A stretch of DNA of 64,000 bases from Methylobacterium sp. W2 (GCF_020662345.1 NZ_VMOA01000001.1:124001-188000); one strand, 5' to 3'. Shown: positions 34,523 to 42,897, numbered from the stretch's first letter. Translations and numbers: made by a program. Notes: a model not told the origin generated them from the sequence alone.

Positions 34523-35500
34523 TCATGGTCCAAACCGTAACGCCCTGTCGTTGGGAGCGTCGAGATCAAGCTCGGGACCTCTCGGCACGATCCCCGTCGG
34601 ATTCAGGGTCGGATGGCTCCCGTAATAGTGCCGCTTGATGTGGTCGAGGTTCACCGTGCCGGCGATACCGGGCAGGGCATAGAGGTCGCGCAGGTAGTGC
34701 GAGAGGTTCGGATAGTCGGCGATTCGGCGCAGGTTGCATTTGAAGTGCCCGACATAGACCGGATCGAACCGCACCAGCGTGGTGAACAGGCGGATGTCGG
34801 CCTCGGTCAGCGCCGCGCCGCACAGGTACCGGGCCTTGCCCAGCCGCTCGTCGAGGGAATCGAGTTCGGCGAACAGGGCGTCGAAGGCTTCCTCGTAGGC
34901 GTCCCGTGTCGTCGCGAAGCCGGCCTTGTAGACCCCGTTGTTGACGGAATCGTAGATGCGGGCGTTCACCGCATTGATCTCGCCGCGCAGGGCTTCCGGA
35001 TAGAGGTCGGGACCGGTGCCGCCGAACGCGTCGTTCAGCATGCGGATGATCTCGGACGATTCGTTGGAGACGATGGTCCGCCGCTGCTTGTCCCACAGGA
35101 CGGGAACGGTGACGCGGCCGGTGAAGTCCGGCACTGCCTTGAGATAGACCTCGTAGAGGCGGTTCGCGCCGTTCACCGAGTCGGGTGTGGCGCCCGGTGA
35201 ACCGCCGAAGACCCAGCCTTCCGATCCCATATGCGGATCGACCACCGAGACCGTGATCGCCTCCTCCAGCCCCTTCAGGGCACGCACGATGAGGGTGCGG
35301 TGCGCCCAGGGGCAGGAGAGCGAGACGTAGAGGTGATAGCGGCCGGCTTCCCCCCGGAATCCGCCCTCGTCGGACGGGCCGGGTTCGCCGTCGGCGGTAA
35401 CCCAGTTGCGGAACTTGGCGTCCGTTCGCTTGAACCGGCCGCCGGTGTCCTTCGTGTCGTACCAAGTATCCTGCCAGGTGCCGTCGACCAGCAATCCCAT
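34523..35500 (-). CDS. yqjG: Glutathionyl-hydroquinone reductase (YqjG/PcpF family)
   Basis: The 325-aa Xi-class glutathione transferase has the catalytic cysteine C63 in YVSLSCPWAHRTLIVRAL. This CPWA motif defines the glutathionyl-hydroquinone reductases, which remove glutathione from quinone adducts. GRVTVPVLWDKQRRTIVSNE and SSEIIRMLND complete the thioredoxin-like domain. The C-terminal helical domain includes GVYKAGFATTRDAYEEA, LTEADIRLFTTLVRFDPVY and CNLRRIADYPNL. The ATG at 35500 begins MGLLVDGTWQDTWYD, a typical start. The symbol follows E. coli. Confidence 0.93.
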   Translation of the reverse strand: MGLLVDGTWQDTWYDTKDTGGRFKRTDAKFRNWVTADGEPGPSDEGGFRGEAGRYHLYVSLSCPWAHRTLIVRALKGLEEAITVSVVDPHMGSEGWVFGGSPGATPDSVNGANRLYEVYLKAVPDFTGRVTVPVLWDKQRRTIVSNESSEIIRMLNDAFGGTGPDLYPEALRGEINAVNARIYDSVNNGVYKAGFATTRDAYEEAFDALFAELDSLDERLGKARYLCGAALTEADIRLFTTLVRFDPVYVGHFKCNLRRIADYPNLSHYLRDLYALPGIAGTVNLDHIKRHYYGSHPTLNPTGIVPRGPELDLDAPNDRALRFGP

Positions 35501-35605
35501 CCGTCGTCTCCCACCAGCTTCGCCGTTAGCGAGATGAGCCATGCGCAGCCTCTCGGAAAGAGCAAAATGGCGGGAACAGGTCTGCATCCGCACGGTTAGC
35601 CGGCG

Positions 35606-36142
35606 ATGAGCACCTTGCCCGACGCGCCCACGGCCGATCCGCTGATCCTGACCCTGGAGATGGACCCGGAGACCTTCGCGCATTTCGACGGGCTGAGACG
35701 GCGGCATTTCCCGCAGAAGCTCAATGTCATCCCGGCCCATGCCACCCTGTTCCACCACCTGCCGGGCCTGGAGGAGGAGGGGATCGCCGCGACCCTTTCC
35801 GAACTCACGGCGGAGCGGGAATCGGCGGAGGTCGCCGTCACCGACCTTCGCTTCATGGGCCGCGGCGTCGCCTTCGCCCTCGCCTCCGACGCCCTGTCCC
35901 GGCTTCGGGACGAGATCGCTCGGCGCTACGTGGACGTTCTGACCGCACAGGACCGGCAGGGATGGCGGCCCCACGTCACCGTCCAGAACAAGGTCGCGCC
36001 GGATGTCGCCCGCACCCTGCATCACACGCTGGAGCGCGATTTCGAACCATTTCGCTTCACGTCGCCGGGGCTGATCCTCTGGCGTTACCTCGGTGGCCCG
36101 TGGCAACAGCGGGGACGCTTCGCCTTCGGGCGGCATCGATGA
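35606..36142 (+). CDS. 2H phosphoesterase (2'-5' RNA ligase-like)
   Basis: The 178-aa protein has the two HxT motifs of the 2H phosphoesterase superfamily: PAHATLFHHLPG at about residue 44 and GWRPHVTVQNKV at about residue 124. They are in the usual two-lobed arrangement. Enzymes of this group hydrolyse or form 2'-5' or 2',3'-cyclic phosphate bonds in RNA or small molecules. The substrate is unknown. Its TGA overlaps the ATG of the PAP2 gene (ATGA), so the two are translationally coupled. Confidence 0.85.
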   Translation: MSTLPDAPTADPLILTLEMDPETFAHFDGLRRRHFPQKLNVIPAHATLFHHLPGLEEEGIAATLSELTAERESAEVAVTDLRFMGRGVAFALASDALSRLRDEIARRYVDVLTAQDRQGWRPHVTVQNKVAPDVARTLHHTLERDFEPFRFTSPGLILWRYLGGPWQQRGRFAFGRHR

Positions 36143-36936
36143 GCGAGGGACGACGAACCGATGACGAAGGCCGCAGCATGAAGGCGCCGCTCCCGACCTA
36201 TCTCCAGCATCCGCTGTTCAGCCATGCCACGGCCCTGTGGCTGCGCCTGCGCCTCAACGAGGTCGGCCCCCTCGTGGCGCTGCTGGGCGTGAGCTTTCTT
36301 GGCTACGCCTTCTTCTTTCTCGCCGACGAGGTCGGGGAGGGCTCCACCGAGGCGCTCGACCGCAAGATCCTGCTCGCCCTGCGCAACCCGGCCGACCTTT
36401 CGGACCCGATCGGGCCTCGCTGGCTCGAGGAGACGATGCGCGACATTACGGGACTCGGCAGCGTCTTCACCATCACCTTCGTCACCCTGAGCGCGGTCGC
36501 CTATCTGGCGCTCACCCGGCGCCACCGCATCGCCGCCTTCGTGCTCGGTGCCATCGGCGGGGGATTGCTCGTCTCGACGGTACTGAAGATGTTCTACCAC
36601 CGGCCGCGGCCGGATCTCGTCCCCCACGGCATGGACGTGTTCACCGCGAGTTTCCCCAGCGGCCACGCGATGATGTCGGCCATCGCCTACCTCACCCTGG
36701 CGACGCTGCTGGCCCGCGTGGACCAGAACCGTGCGGTGAAGGTCCTGATCCTCCTTCTCGGTGTCGGGATGACGCTCATCGTGGGGGTGAGCCGGATCTA
36801 TCTCGGCGTGCACTGGCCGAGCGATGTGCTCGCCGGCTGGTGCATCGGCGCAGCCTGGGCCTCCCTGTGCTGGTTCGTGGCCCTGATCCTTCAGCGAAGG
36901 GGCGAGGTCGAGTCCCCCGATCCTCCGCCGGGTTGA
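36139..36936 (+). CDS. PAP2 family lipid phosphatase
   Basis: The 265-aa membrane protein has the three-part phosphatase signature: KMFYHRPRPDL, FPSGHAMMSA, and SRIYLGVHWPSDVLAGW, with the catalytic histidines in the last two. About six hydrophobic segments surround them. The family dephosphorylates undecaprenyl diphosphate, phosphatidate or lipid A in the outer leaflet. The first ATG overlaps the 2H phosphoesterase stop, and another at 36178 starts MKAPLPTYLQ and is also plausible. The substrate cannot be chosen from sequence. Confidence 0.9.
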   Translation: MSEGRRTDDEGRSMKAPLPTYLQHPLFSHATALWLRLRLNEVGPLVALLGVSFLGYAFFFLADEVGEGSTEALDRKILLALRNPADLSDPIGPRWLEETMRDITGLGSVFTITFVTLSAVAYLALTRRHRIAAFVLGAIGGGLLVSTVLKMFYHRPRPDLVPHGMDVFTASFPSGHAMMSAIAYLTLATLLARVDQNRAVKVLILLLGVGMTLIVGVSRIYLGVHWPSDVLAGWCIGAAWASLCWFVALILQRRGEVESPDPPPG

Positions 36937-37041
36937 CCCGTGACCGGGGTTTCGCTGGCAGGCGCTTTCGTGCGATCGGCTCGTATGAACCGCCCCTTGC
37001 CGCATTGCGGGTCATCGCTGCCCTGACCTATGGTCCCGCCG

Positions 37042-37602
37042 ATGAAGCCCACCGTCCCCGAACCCGACCTGCCGTACCGGCCCTGCGTCGGAATCATGCT
37101 GATTGCCTCCCAGGGGCACGTGTTCATCGGCCGTCGCCGTCAGGAGGCCGGGCCGGAGCATGTGCAGGGCGACCGGGCCTGGCAGATGCCGCAGGGTGGA
37201 ATCGATGAGGGCGAGGCTCCTCTCGCAGCGGCCCTGCGCGAACTGCACGAGGAGACCAACGTCTCGGCCGGGTCGGTCGTGCTCCTCGGGGAGACGCCCG
37301 GCTGGCTCGCCTACGATTTGCCGCCCGCCGTACTGAAACAGGCCTGGAAGGGTCGTTATCGCGGGCAGACGCAAAAGTGGTTCGCCTTCGGTCTCATCGG
37401 CGACGAGGCCGAGATCGATGTGCTTTCACCCGGCGGCGGCCTTCACAAATCCGAGTTCGATGCCTGGCGTTGGGAGCCCATGGACGGATTGGCCGATCTC
37501 ATCGTGCCGTTCAAGCGGCCTGTCTACGAGGCGGTGATCACGGAGTTCGCGGGCCTCGCCGGGTGGAGCGAGCTGGCGCAGAGGGCTGCCCCGTCGCGAT
37601 GA
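37042..37602 (+). CDS. rppH: RNA 5'-pyrophosphohydrolase RppH
   Basis: The 186-aa Nudix hydrolase starts mRNA decay by removing pyrophosphate from the 5' end. The Nudix box is complete in [20 protein letters not shown] followed by TNV, preceded by the RppH-type [12 protein letters not shown] and [20 protein letters not shown] and [12 protein letters not shown] near the C-terminus are also family-typical. An in-frame ATG at 37030 adds four residues. The TGA overlaps the start of the DUF2939 gene (ATGA). Confidence 0.93.
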   Translation: MKPTVPEPDLPYRPCVGIMLIASQGHVFIGRRRQEAGPEHVQGDRAWQMPQGGIDEGEAPLAAALRELHEETNVSAGSVVLLGETPGWLAYDLPPAVLKQAWKGRYRGQTQKWFAFGLIGDEAEIDVLSPGGGLHKSEFDAWRWEPMDGLADLIVPFKRPVYEAVITEFAGLAGWSELAQRAAPSR

Positions 37603-38273
37603 TGCGATTGTGGTGGATCCCGATTTCCCTGCTTCTGACGTGGTTCGTCTTTACGTTGACGCCGTTCTGGATGCTCTATGACCTCGCCTCGGCGGTGCAG
37701 GCGCGGGACGTCGGCTATGTCGAGCGGCACGTCAACTTCCGCATCCTGCGCCAATCCATGATCCGGCAGATCTCGGCCGCCGCCTCTCAGCCGAGGGGGG
37801 AGCCCGGTGCCGAGGTCGAGCTTTCGCGGGATCGGCAAAGGTTGATCGAGGCCGCAGCGGCCCTGGCCGAACCCCTGACCGAATCCCTGGTGACGGCCCA
37901 GTCGGTCATCGATCTCCTCGATGACGGCATTCCACAATCCCTCGATCTCGGCCTCCGCGGCGGCGACGCCGCAGGTTCCGATGTCGAGCACAGGAGCGGT
38001 ATCCCCGCCGGATTGAGGATCGACACGATCTCACGGCTGATTCCGTACTACCTGTCCTCGGAGATGCGGGGATTTCGCACCCTCGTCATCGCCGTGCCTC
38101 CCGAAGCGTCCCGGTCACAGCGGTTCCGCCTCCGTCTGCGCCTACGGGGGTGGTCGTGGCGCCTGGTGGAGATTGAACTACCGAGTGACCTGCGTAACCG
38201 CATTGCCAGCAAGGTCGCCCGCGTCCGCACCCATCCGGACCAGGATGCGGTACCGCCGCCCACCCAGCGCTAA
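37599..38273 (+). CDS. DUF2939 family protein
   Basis: The 224-aa protein begins with a single membrane anchor, [20 protein letters not shown], followed by [20 protein letters not shown] and [12 protein letters not shown]. This combination is the signature of DUF2939, whose members are thought to be anchored in the inner membrane and exposed to the periplasm. The middle ([18 protein letters not shown]) is helical. The C-terminus is a basic beta-rich unit ([20 protein letters not shown]). The function is unknown. It overlaps the rppH stop by four bases and converges on the permuted ROK gene. Confidence 0.82.
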   Translation: MMRLWWIPISLLLTWFVFTLTPFWMLYDLASAVQARDVGYVERHVNFRILRQSMIRQISAAASQPRGEPGAEVELSRDRQRLIEAAAALAEPLTESLVTAQSVIDLLDDGIPQSLDLGLRGGDAAGSDVEHRSGIPAGLRIDTISRLIPYYLSSEMRGFRTLVIAVPPEASRSQRFRLRLRLRGWSWRLVEIELPSDLRNRIASKVARVRTHPDQDAVPPPTQR

Positions 38274-38368
38274 GCGGTCTGGCGCCAGACGAACTGCGAC
38301 ACTTCAAGGCCCTAGGGAGAAAAATCATTGGGCTCACCGATGCTCGGGAGATCCTCCAAACCGCAGAC

Positions 38369-38392
38369 ACCGCGCGCCTAAGGTCGCGCGGT
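38369..38392. terminator. Hairpin between convergent genes
   Basis: ACCGCGCG (38369-38376) pairs perfectly with CGCGCGGT (38385-38392) around the loop CCTAAGGT. It lies 7 bp from the stop of the minus-strand ROK-like gene and about 95 bp from the DUF2939 stop, which suits a terminator for the minus-strand gene or for both. No T tract is seen. Confidence 0.5.
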
Positions 38393-38399
38393 CAGACCC

Positions 38400-39479
38400 T
38401 CAATGCACCGTGTCGGGTAGCCGCCGGTTGGTGAAGCGGGCATTGCCGAGGCCGGTGCCGATGGTGAGTACGCCCCATCGCGCGACGCCCGTCATGTCCG
38501 ACATGGCCGAGAGGCCCTGCACCACGGCGTCGTTGTGCATCAGCACCATGGTATCGTGATCCCCGATGGTGGGAATGGCTTCCACCAGCCGTTCGGTAAG
38601 GTTGAAACGGCTGCTCTCCCAATCGCCGGGCAGGTTCTGTCCACCCCGCTCGATGGTCCCATCGGCGGCGATGACGCCGGGGCACCCGACCCCGATGAAG
38701 GGCGCGAGTTTTAGGCGCGAGCGCTCCGCCCGCGAGATCAGGTCGTTCAGCATCGCGATCAGGCGGTCGACCGCCTCGTCGCGGCTCGGGGCCGGATCCT
38801 CGTCGCGGTGGCGCCAGAGCTCCGAACGCCAGATCTCGGCGCGCGACAGGTCGGAGGCTTTCTTCAGGTTCGTGGTGACGACTCCCGCCCGGATGTTGCT
38901 GCCCCCGATATCGACGGCGAGCAGACTGTCGTAGCCGGAAAAGATCCAGGACGGCGCGAGGTGGACGGCCCCGATCAGCCCGGCCTCGTCCGGGTGATGA
39001 CGGATCGGCTCGAGGTTCAGGTTGAGACCGCCGGCACGGAGGATCACGCTGGCCCGGTCGATGGCGAGTCGTCCGGCGAGGCTGTCGCTGAAACCGCCGC
39101 CGACGACGATGCTTTGGGTATCGCGCCACCCCTTCTGACGCAGGAAGCGCCGCACCACGGTGGCGAGTTCCTGGGCAAATTCCTCGATCGCGCCGAACAC
39201 CACGCCGGCGGCAAGCGGCGGACCCTCGATCAACAGATCGTCGAGGCGCCGCTTGCTGAAATCCTGGCTTGCCTTCGCGCCCAGGGGATCGGGGCCGAGC
39301 TTGCGCAGCTTCTCGCGCCAATCCTCCACGAGGTCGCGGAAAGCTTTCTTCGATACGCGGTCGCCGACGAAGCCCTCGCCATTCTTCAACTCGATGTTGT
39401 AATCGTCGAGGATGACCGAGGGCAGGTCGCTCGGCGCGTGGGAGAGGCTCGATCCACGCGTTACCGTATCCGTGCCCAT
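38400..39479 (-). CDS. ROK-family protein with circularly permuted motif order
   Basis: In this 359-aa protein the ROK motifs come in the wrong order. Residues 90-175 carry what is normally the C-terminal end: FAQELATVVRRFLRQKGW, SIVVGGGFSDSLAGRL (GGG at 127-129), HHPDEAGLIGAVHLAP. Only then comes the usual N-terminal phosphate loop LLAVDIGGSNIRAGVV (187-201), GVGCPGVIAADGTIERGG (263-280), the catalytic HND (315-317) and GTGLGNARF (341-349). The protein ends there. The zinc motif is absent. All catalytic signatures are kept, so ATP-dependent phosphorylation is possible, but the substrate is unknown. Contrast the normal ROK enzyme at 11319-12239. Confidence 0.8.
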   Translation of the reverse strand: MGTDTVTRGSSLSHAPSDLPSVILDDYNIELKNGEGFVGDRVSKKAFRDLVEDWREKLRKLGPDPLGAKASQDFSKRRLDDLLIEGPPLAAGVVFGAIEEFAQELATVVRRFLRQKGWRDTQSIVVGGGFSDSLAGRLAIDRASVILRAGGLNLNLEPIRHHPDEAGLIGAVHLAPSWIFSGYDSLLAVDIGGSNIRAGVVTTNLKKASDLSRAEIWRSELWRHRDEDPAPSRDEAVDRLIAMLNDLISRAERSRLKLAPFIGVGCPGVIAADGTIERGGQNLPGDWESSRFNLTERLVEAIPTIGDHDTMVLMHNDAVVQGLSAMSDMTGVARWGVLTIGTGLGNARFTNRRLPDTVH

Positions 39480-39611
39480 GCCCGATCGATCCTTTCAGAA
39501 AGAGAGAAATGCCGGCCGTCGAGGTCTGGCCGCACTGACCCGCCGAGAGGATTCGGCATGGCCAGCGGTGCAAGCGTTCTTGTCGCGCGAGTGTTCCCTC
39601 CGCGACGCGTT

Positions 39612-39629
39612 CCCCTCTCGCGAGAGGGG
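39612..39629. terminator. Perfect palindrome abutting a stop codon
   Basis: CCCCTCTCGCGAGAGGGG is an exact 18-bp inverted repeat directly after the TAA (39630-39632) of the minus-strand secreted-protein gene. It lies about 130 bp before the start of the next minus-strand gene. A terminator or RNA-stabilising hairpin is the likely role. Confidence 0.5.
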
Positions 39630-40010
39630 TTACTTCGCTTTGGGGGCGGCCTCGCCGGGGGGCGCCTTCGGCTGGCGGGCCTCCATCAGATCCTCCGCCT
39701 TTTCTTCGTCGGTATCGCCGCTCTGCTCGATCGCCTTCTCGGGGTTGGTGGCCAGCGCTTTGATGATCGCGACAAGGCGATCGCATTCGCCCTCGTACTT
39801 GTACGTCTCCAGGATGATCGCGGCGTCACGCAGGGTGCGGAGGTCGCGTACCGCCTGCTTGTTGGCGGTCTCGCGAAGCTCGGACTTTCCGGCGATGGCC
39901 TCTTCGAGCTTCGCTCCCTTCACATCACACGCAGCCTTGGCGTTTCCTGTCGTGTAGGCGCTGAGCGTCGTGGCGAAGAGGACGAGAGCGGTGGCGAGCA
40001 GGGTACGCAT
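39630..40010 (-). CDS. Secreted hypothetical protein, 126 aa
   Basis: A signal peptide, MRTLLATALVLFATTLSAYT to about NAKA, precedes a small helical domain. It has two cysteines (ACDVKG at the start, GECDRLVAIIKAL in the middle) that could pair in the periplasm. The tail is charged and Pro/Ala-rich (EARQPKAPPGEAAPKAK). I do not recognise a family. It lies downstream of a receiver-domain gene with 39 bp between, so the two may be co-transcribed. A large perfect palindrome follows the stop. Confidence 0.6.
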   Translation of the reverse strand: MRTLLATALVLFATTLSAYTTGNAKAACDVKGAKLEEAIAGKSELRETANKQAVRDLRTLRDAAIILETYKYEGECDRLVAIIKALATNPEKAIEQSGDTDEEKAEDLMEARQPKAPPGEAAPKAK

Positions 40011-40049
40011 GGGGGATGGGGCTCCGGGAGGGATGGGGCGCGGTTGCGC

Positions 40050-40478
40050 TCAGGCGTAGTGGGGGAAACGGCGCAAGAGGCCGTTGGCGAGGGCGATGAG
40101 TTGGCTCGGGCGGTAGGGCTTCGGCACGAAGATTGACTCCGCTACCGCATCCGCCTGCGAGAGGCTTCCGCGTCCGCCCGACGTGTAGATGACCGGGAGG
40201 TTCGGGCGCAGGCGCCGCGCCCGGCGGGCGAGGGAGAGGCCATTGGTGTTGCGGGCCAAATCGATATCGGTGAAGAGCAGGTCGACGCGTTCCCGCGCCA
40301 GGATGTCTTCGGCCTTCTCGGCATCGGCGGCGCTGAGAACGCGATAGCCTTCGTCCATGAGGGCTTCGACGGCCAGTTCGCACACCATGGCTTCATCCTC
40401 CACCACCAGGACGGTTTCGGATCCGCGGACGGAGCCGAAATTCGGCAGCGCGAAGGCAGCGTAAGCGACAGGGATCAT
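40050..40478 (-). CDS. Single-domain response regulator
   Basis: The 142-aa protein is one receiver domain: TVLVVEDEAMVCELAVEAL, the phosphoacceptor aspartate in LLFTDIDLARNTNG, the switch residues in VIYTSGGRG and the lysine in FVPKPYRPSQL. No output domain follows. The DLARNTNGL-LAR loop is typical of the CheY-like proteins that accompany HWE/HisKA_2 kinases in alphaproteobacteria. No kinase is next to it, so its partner is elsewhere. The ATG at 40478 is preferred. Confidence 0.88.
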   Translation of the reverse strand: MIPVAYAAFALPNFGSVRGSETVLVVEDEAMVCELAVEALMDEGYRVLSAADAEKAEDILARERVDLLFTDIDLARNTNGLSLARRARRLRPNLPVIYTSGGRGSLSQADAVAESIFVPKPYRPSQLIALANGLLRRFPHYA

Positions 40479-40687
40479 GACGCAACTCCAACTCACCCGG
40501 GGCAGGACGAGAAGCCCGACGCCGGATCGTCACACCAACGGGAGTGGCGGCCGCGATGTTCGGTCCCGTTCATTCGAATTGCGCGGACTTGGTAAGCAAT
40601 GCCTTAACCCTACCGGATCGGCCTCGGTCGTCCCGGGACGGAACGGGGCAACGGGACGGCGCGCGCTGCCATGAGCCGGACCTTGTC

Positions 40688-41359
40688 ATGAGCCGGACCT
40701 GGCATCTCGGCTTCGGCCTCGTCCTCACGGCGCTGGCCGGCTACGTGGATGCCCTCGGGTTCATCCGACTGGGCGGCCTGTACACCTCGTTCATGAGTGG
40801 CAACACGACCCAGTTCGCCGTGGCGATGGGGCACGACACGCCCCACTTGGCGATCCTGCCGGCCCTTCTCATCTTCGCCTTTTTCCTCGGAAGCCTGTGC
40901 GGGGGAGGGCTCTCGGCCCTGACCCCGGCCCGGTGGAGCACCCCGGTGCTCCTCGGCTTCGAGACCGTTCTGGTATCCGGCGCCTATCTCACGGCGGTGG
41001 AGGACCCGAGCCCCGGCCATGCCTCGCTGCTTCTCGCCCTGGCCATGGGCGCGCAGAACGCCGCTCTCGCCCATGTCCAGGGGTTCCGGGCCGGCACCAC
41101 CTTCGTCACGGGGGCGCTGTTCAGCACCGGCCAGAAGCTCGCTTCGTCGCTCGCGGGCCGCGGACCCCGCTTCGGCTGGGTCGGCGACGGCCTCGTCTGG
41201 CTCTCGCTGCTTTGCGGTTCCCTGCTCGGGGCGGTCGCCTATGGCCGCTTCGCGTTGTATGCCCTCGCCATTCCCGCCGGCATTGCCGGTTGTCTCACCC
41301 TGGTCGCGACGGTGATGACGGTGCTGAAATCGGCGCCGGATTCCGCATCCGCGTCCTGA
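40688..41359 (+). CDS. DUF1275 (YoaK-like) membrane protein
   Basis: The 223-aa protein has about six hydrophobic segments with the DUF1275 hallmarks: GYVDALGFIRLGGLYTSFMS followed by GNTTQ, then MGAQNAALAHVQGFRAGTTF and VTGALFSTGQ. The family is predicted to be membrane-bound and is of unknown function. The gene start is duplicated: ATGAGCCGGACCTTGTC at 40671-40687 is followed by ATGAGCCGGACCTGGC at 40688. Only the second ATG is in frame. A WD40 gene follows after 14 bp. Confidence 0.88.
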   Translation: MSRTWHLGFGLVLTALAGYVDALGFIRLGGLYTSFMSGNTTQFAVAMGHDTPHLAILPALLIFAFFLGSLCGGGLSALTPARWSTPVLLGFETVLVSGAYLTAVEDPSPGHASLLLALAMGAQNAALAHVQGFRAGTTFVTGALFSTGQKLASSLAGRGPRFGWVGDGLVWLSLLCGSLLGAVAYGRFALYALAIPAGIAGCLTLVATVMTVLKSAPDSASAS

Positions 41360-41373
41360 GAGGTTCTTAGCCG

Positions 41374-42381
41374 ATGAGCGCCAGCGCTCCCTCACTCGTC
41401 GATCACGTCGTTCCGCTGGAGGCTGGCGCCCATGTCTCCGGGGCCGTCTGGCTGAAGGACGTCCTTGCCCTGGCCCTGGGCGATGGCGCCGTGATGCTGG
41501 TCGGCCCCCACGAGACGCGGCGCGTGGAGGCTCATCCGGATGCCGGCATCCTGGTGGCGTCGGGCGACGGCCGGCGGATCGTGACGGGCGGCGACGACGG
41601 TCGCATCGTGGCCGTCGCGGCCGATGGCGGCATGACCGAAGTGGCCGTCGCCAAGGGCGGGGCCTGGATCGACGCCTTGGCGCTCCATTCCGATGGCGCC
41701 ATCGCCTATGCCGCCGGCCGCAACGTCGTCGCCCGCGACGCCAAGGGCCGGGAGAAAGTCTTCGCCGCACCCACTACGGCGCGGGGGCTGGCTTTTGCGC
41801 CCAAGGGCTACCGCCTCGCCGTGGCGCATTACAATGGCGCTACCCTCTGGTACCCGAATCTCGAGACCGCCCCCGATTTCGTGGAATGGAAGGGCTCGCA
41901 TCTCGACGTGACCTGGTCGCCGGACGGCCGTTTCGTCGTGACGACGATGCAGGAGAACTCCCTCCACGGCTGGCGCCTGCAGCCCGACCGCGGCCACATG
42001 CGGATGTCGGGCTATCCCGGCAAGGTCCGCTCGGTGAGCTGGTCGGGGGACGGTAACTGGCTCGCCACCAGCGGCGCGGAAGCCGCCATCATCTGGCCGT
42101 TCGATTCGAAGGAAGGCCCCACCGGCAAGGCACCGCGCGAATGCGGCATCCGCCCGGCCCGCGTCACGCGGGTGGCGTTCCATCCCAAGGCCCTGGTCCT
42201 CGCCATCGGCTACGAGGACGGCTGCATCCTGCTCGTGCGCTTCGCCGATGCCTCGGAACTGCTGGTCCGGCCCGCCACCAAGGGCGGAGCGGTCTCGGCC
42301 CTGGCCTGGGACGGGCGCGGCGGCCGCCTCGCCTTCGGCTGCGCCGGCGGCATGGCCGGCATCTTGACGCTGCCGGGTTGA
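41374..42381 (+). CDS. WD40-repeat protein
   Basis: The 335-aa protein consists of about seven WD40-like blades. Repeats with GH/xD ends can be read in VASGDGRRIVTGGDDGRIVA, FAPKGYRLAVAHYNGATLWY, DVTWSPDGRFVVTTMQENSL, SVSWSGDGNWLATSGAEAAI and ALAWDGRGGRLAFGCAGGMA. There is no signal peptide, so it is a cytoplasmic beta-propeller, probably a scaffold. The next gene, a short CPDPxCPG protein, starts 7 bp after its stop. The two therefore form an operon and likely act together. Confidence 0.9.
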   Translation: MSASAPSLVDHVVPLEAGAHVSGAVWLKDVLALALGDGAVMLVGPHETRRVEAHPDAGILVASGDGRRIVTGGDDGRIVAVAADGGMTEVAVAKGGAWIDALALHSDGAIAYAAGRNVVARDAKGREKVFAAPTTARGLAFAPKGYRLAVAHYNGATLWYPNLETAPDFVEWKGSHLDVTWSPDGRFVVTTMQENSLHGWRLQPDRGHMRMSGYPGKVRSVSWSGDGNWLATSGAEAAIIWPFDSKEGPTGKAPRECGIRPARVTRVAFHPKALVLAIGYEDGCILLVRFADASELLVRPATKGGAVSALAWDGRGGRLAFGCAGGMAGILTLPG

Positions 42382-42388
42382 GGCGGCG

Positions 42389-42655
42389 ATGGCGCTCCTC
42401 GGCTTCGGACGCCGGCGCGAACCGGCCGACGATACCGCGCGCCGCCGGGTCGAGGCGTGGATCCGCGCCCTCGTCGAGCCCGAGACCGTGGTGAAGGTCA
42501 ACGAGATCCTATGCCCGGACCCCTCCTGTCCCGGCCTGGAAACGATCATCCTGGTCATGCGGCCGGGGCGGAAGACGCAGGCCGCGAAGGTGGCCAAACC
42601 CCTGGCCGAGGTGACGCAGGCGGAGGTGGAAGCCGCTTTGGCGGACCTCCCCTGA
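42389..42655 (+). CDS. Short conserved protein with CPDPSCPG motif, 88 aa
   Basis: The 88-aa cytoplasmic protein has VVKVNEILCPDPSCPGLET in the middle, a CxxxxCP pair that could bind metal or be redox active. TIILVMRPGRKTQAAKVAKP and LAEVTQAEVEAAL follow. I recall similar alphaproteobacterial proteins with C-DP-CPG-ET, sometimes labelled as nitrate-reductase associated without evidence. Its coupling to the WD40 gene (7 bp) is the best clue to its role. The tandem repeat array begins straight after its stop. Confidence 0.75.
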   Translation: MALLGFGRRREPADDTARRRVEAWIRALVEPETVVKVNEILCPDPSCPGLETIILVMRPGRKTQAAKVAKPLAEVTQAEVEAALADLP

Positions 42656-42860
42656 CCCATCGGGAACCGCCACGAGGCCGCCCCTTCATGCGCCATCCGC
42701 CCCGTTCGGGAACCGCCACGCGGCCGCCCCTTCCTGCGCCATCCGACCCGTTCGGGAACCGCCACGGAACCGGCCTTTCATGCGCCATCCGACCCATCGG
42801 GAACCGCCACGCGGCCGCCCCTTCCTGCGCCATCCGGCCGTTCGGGAACCGCCACGCGGC
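42656..42860. repeat. 45/46-bp tandem repeat, about 4.4 copies
   Basis: Units begin GGGAACCGCCAC at 42662, 42708, 42754, 42799 and 42844, giving periods of 46, 46, 45 and 45 bp. The second block is GCGGCCGCCCCTT in most copies (GGAACCGGCCTTT in the third) and the third is C(A/C)TGCGCCATCCG. A short variable end of seven or eight bases (ACCCGTTC-like) follows. The last copy is cut after about 17 bp. The array fills the gap between the CPDPSCPG protein and DUF2937. Confidence 0.85.
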
Positions 42861-42897
42861 TCGGTCTTTTGTCTGACGACGTCATGAGGGATGAATC

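Noticed and set aside
42656-42860. CRISPR array
   Set aside because: The units are directly tandem and similar along their whole length, with no unique spacers and no cas genes.
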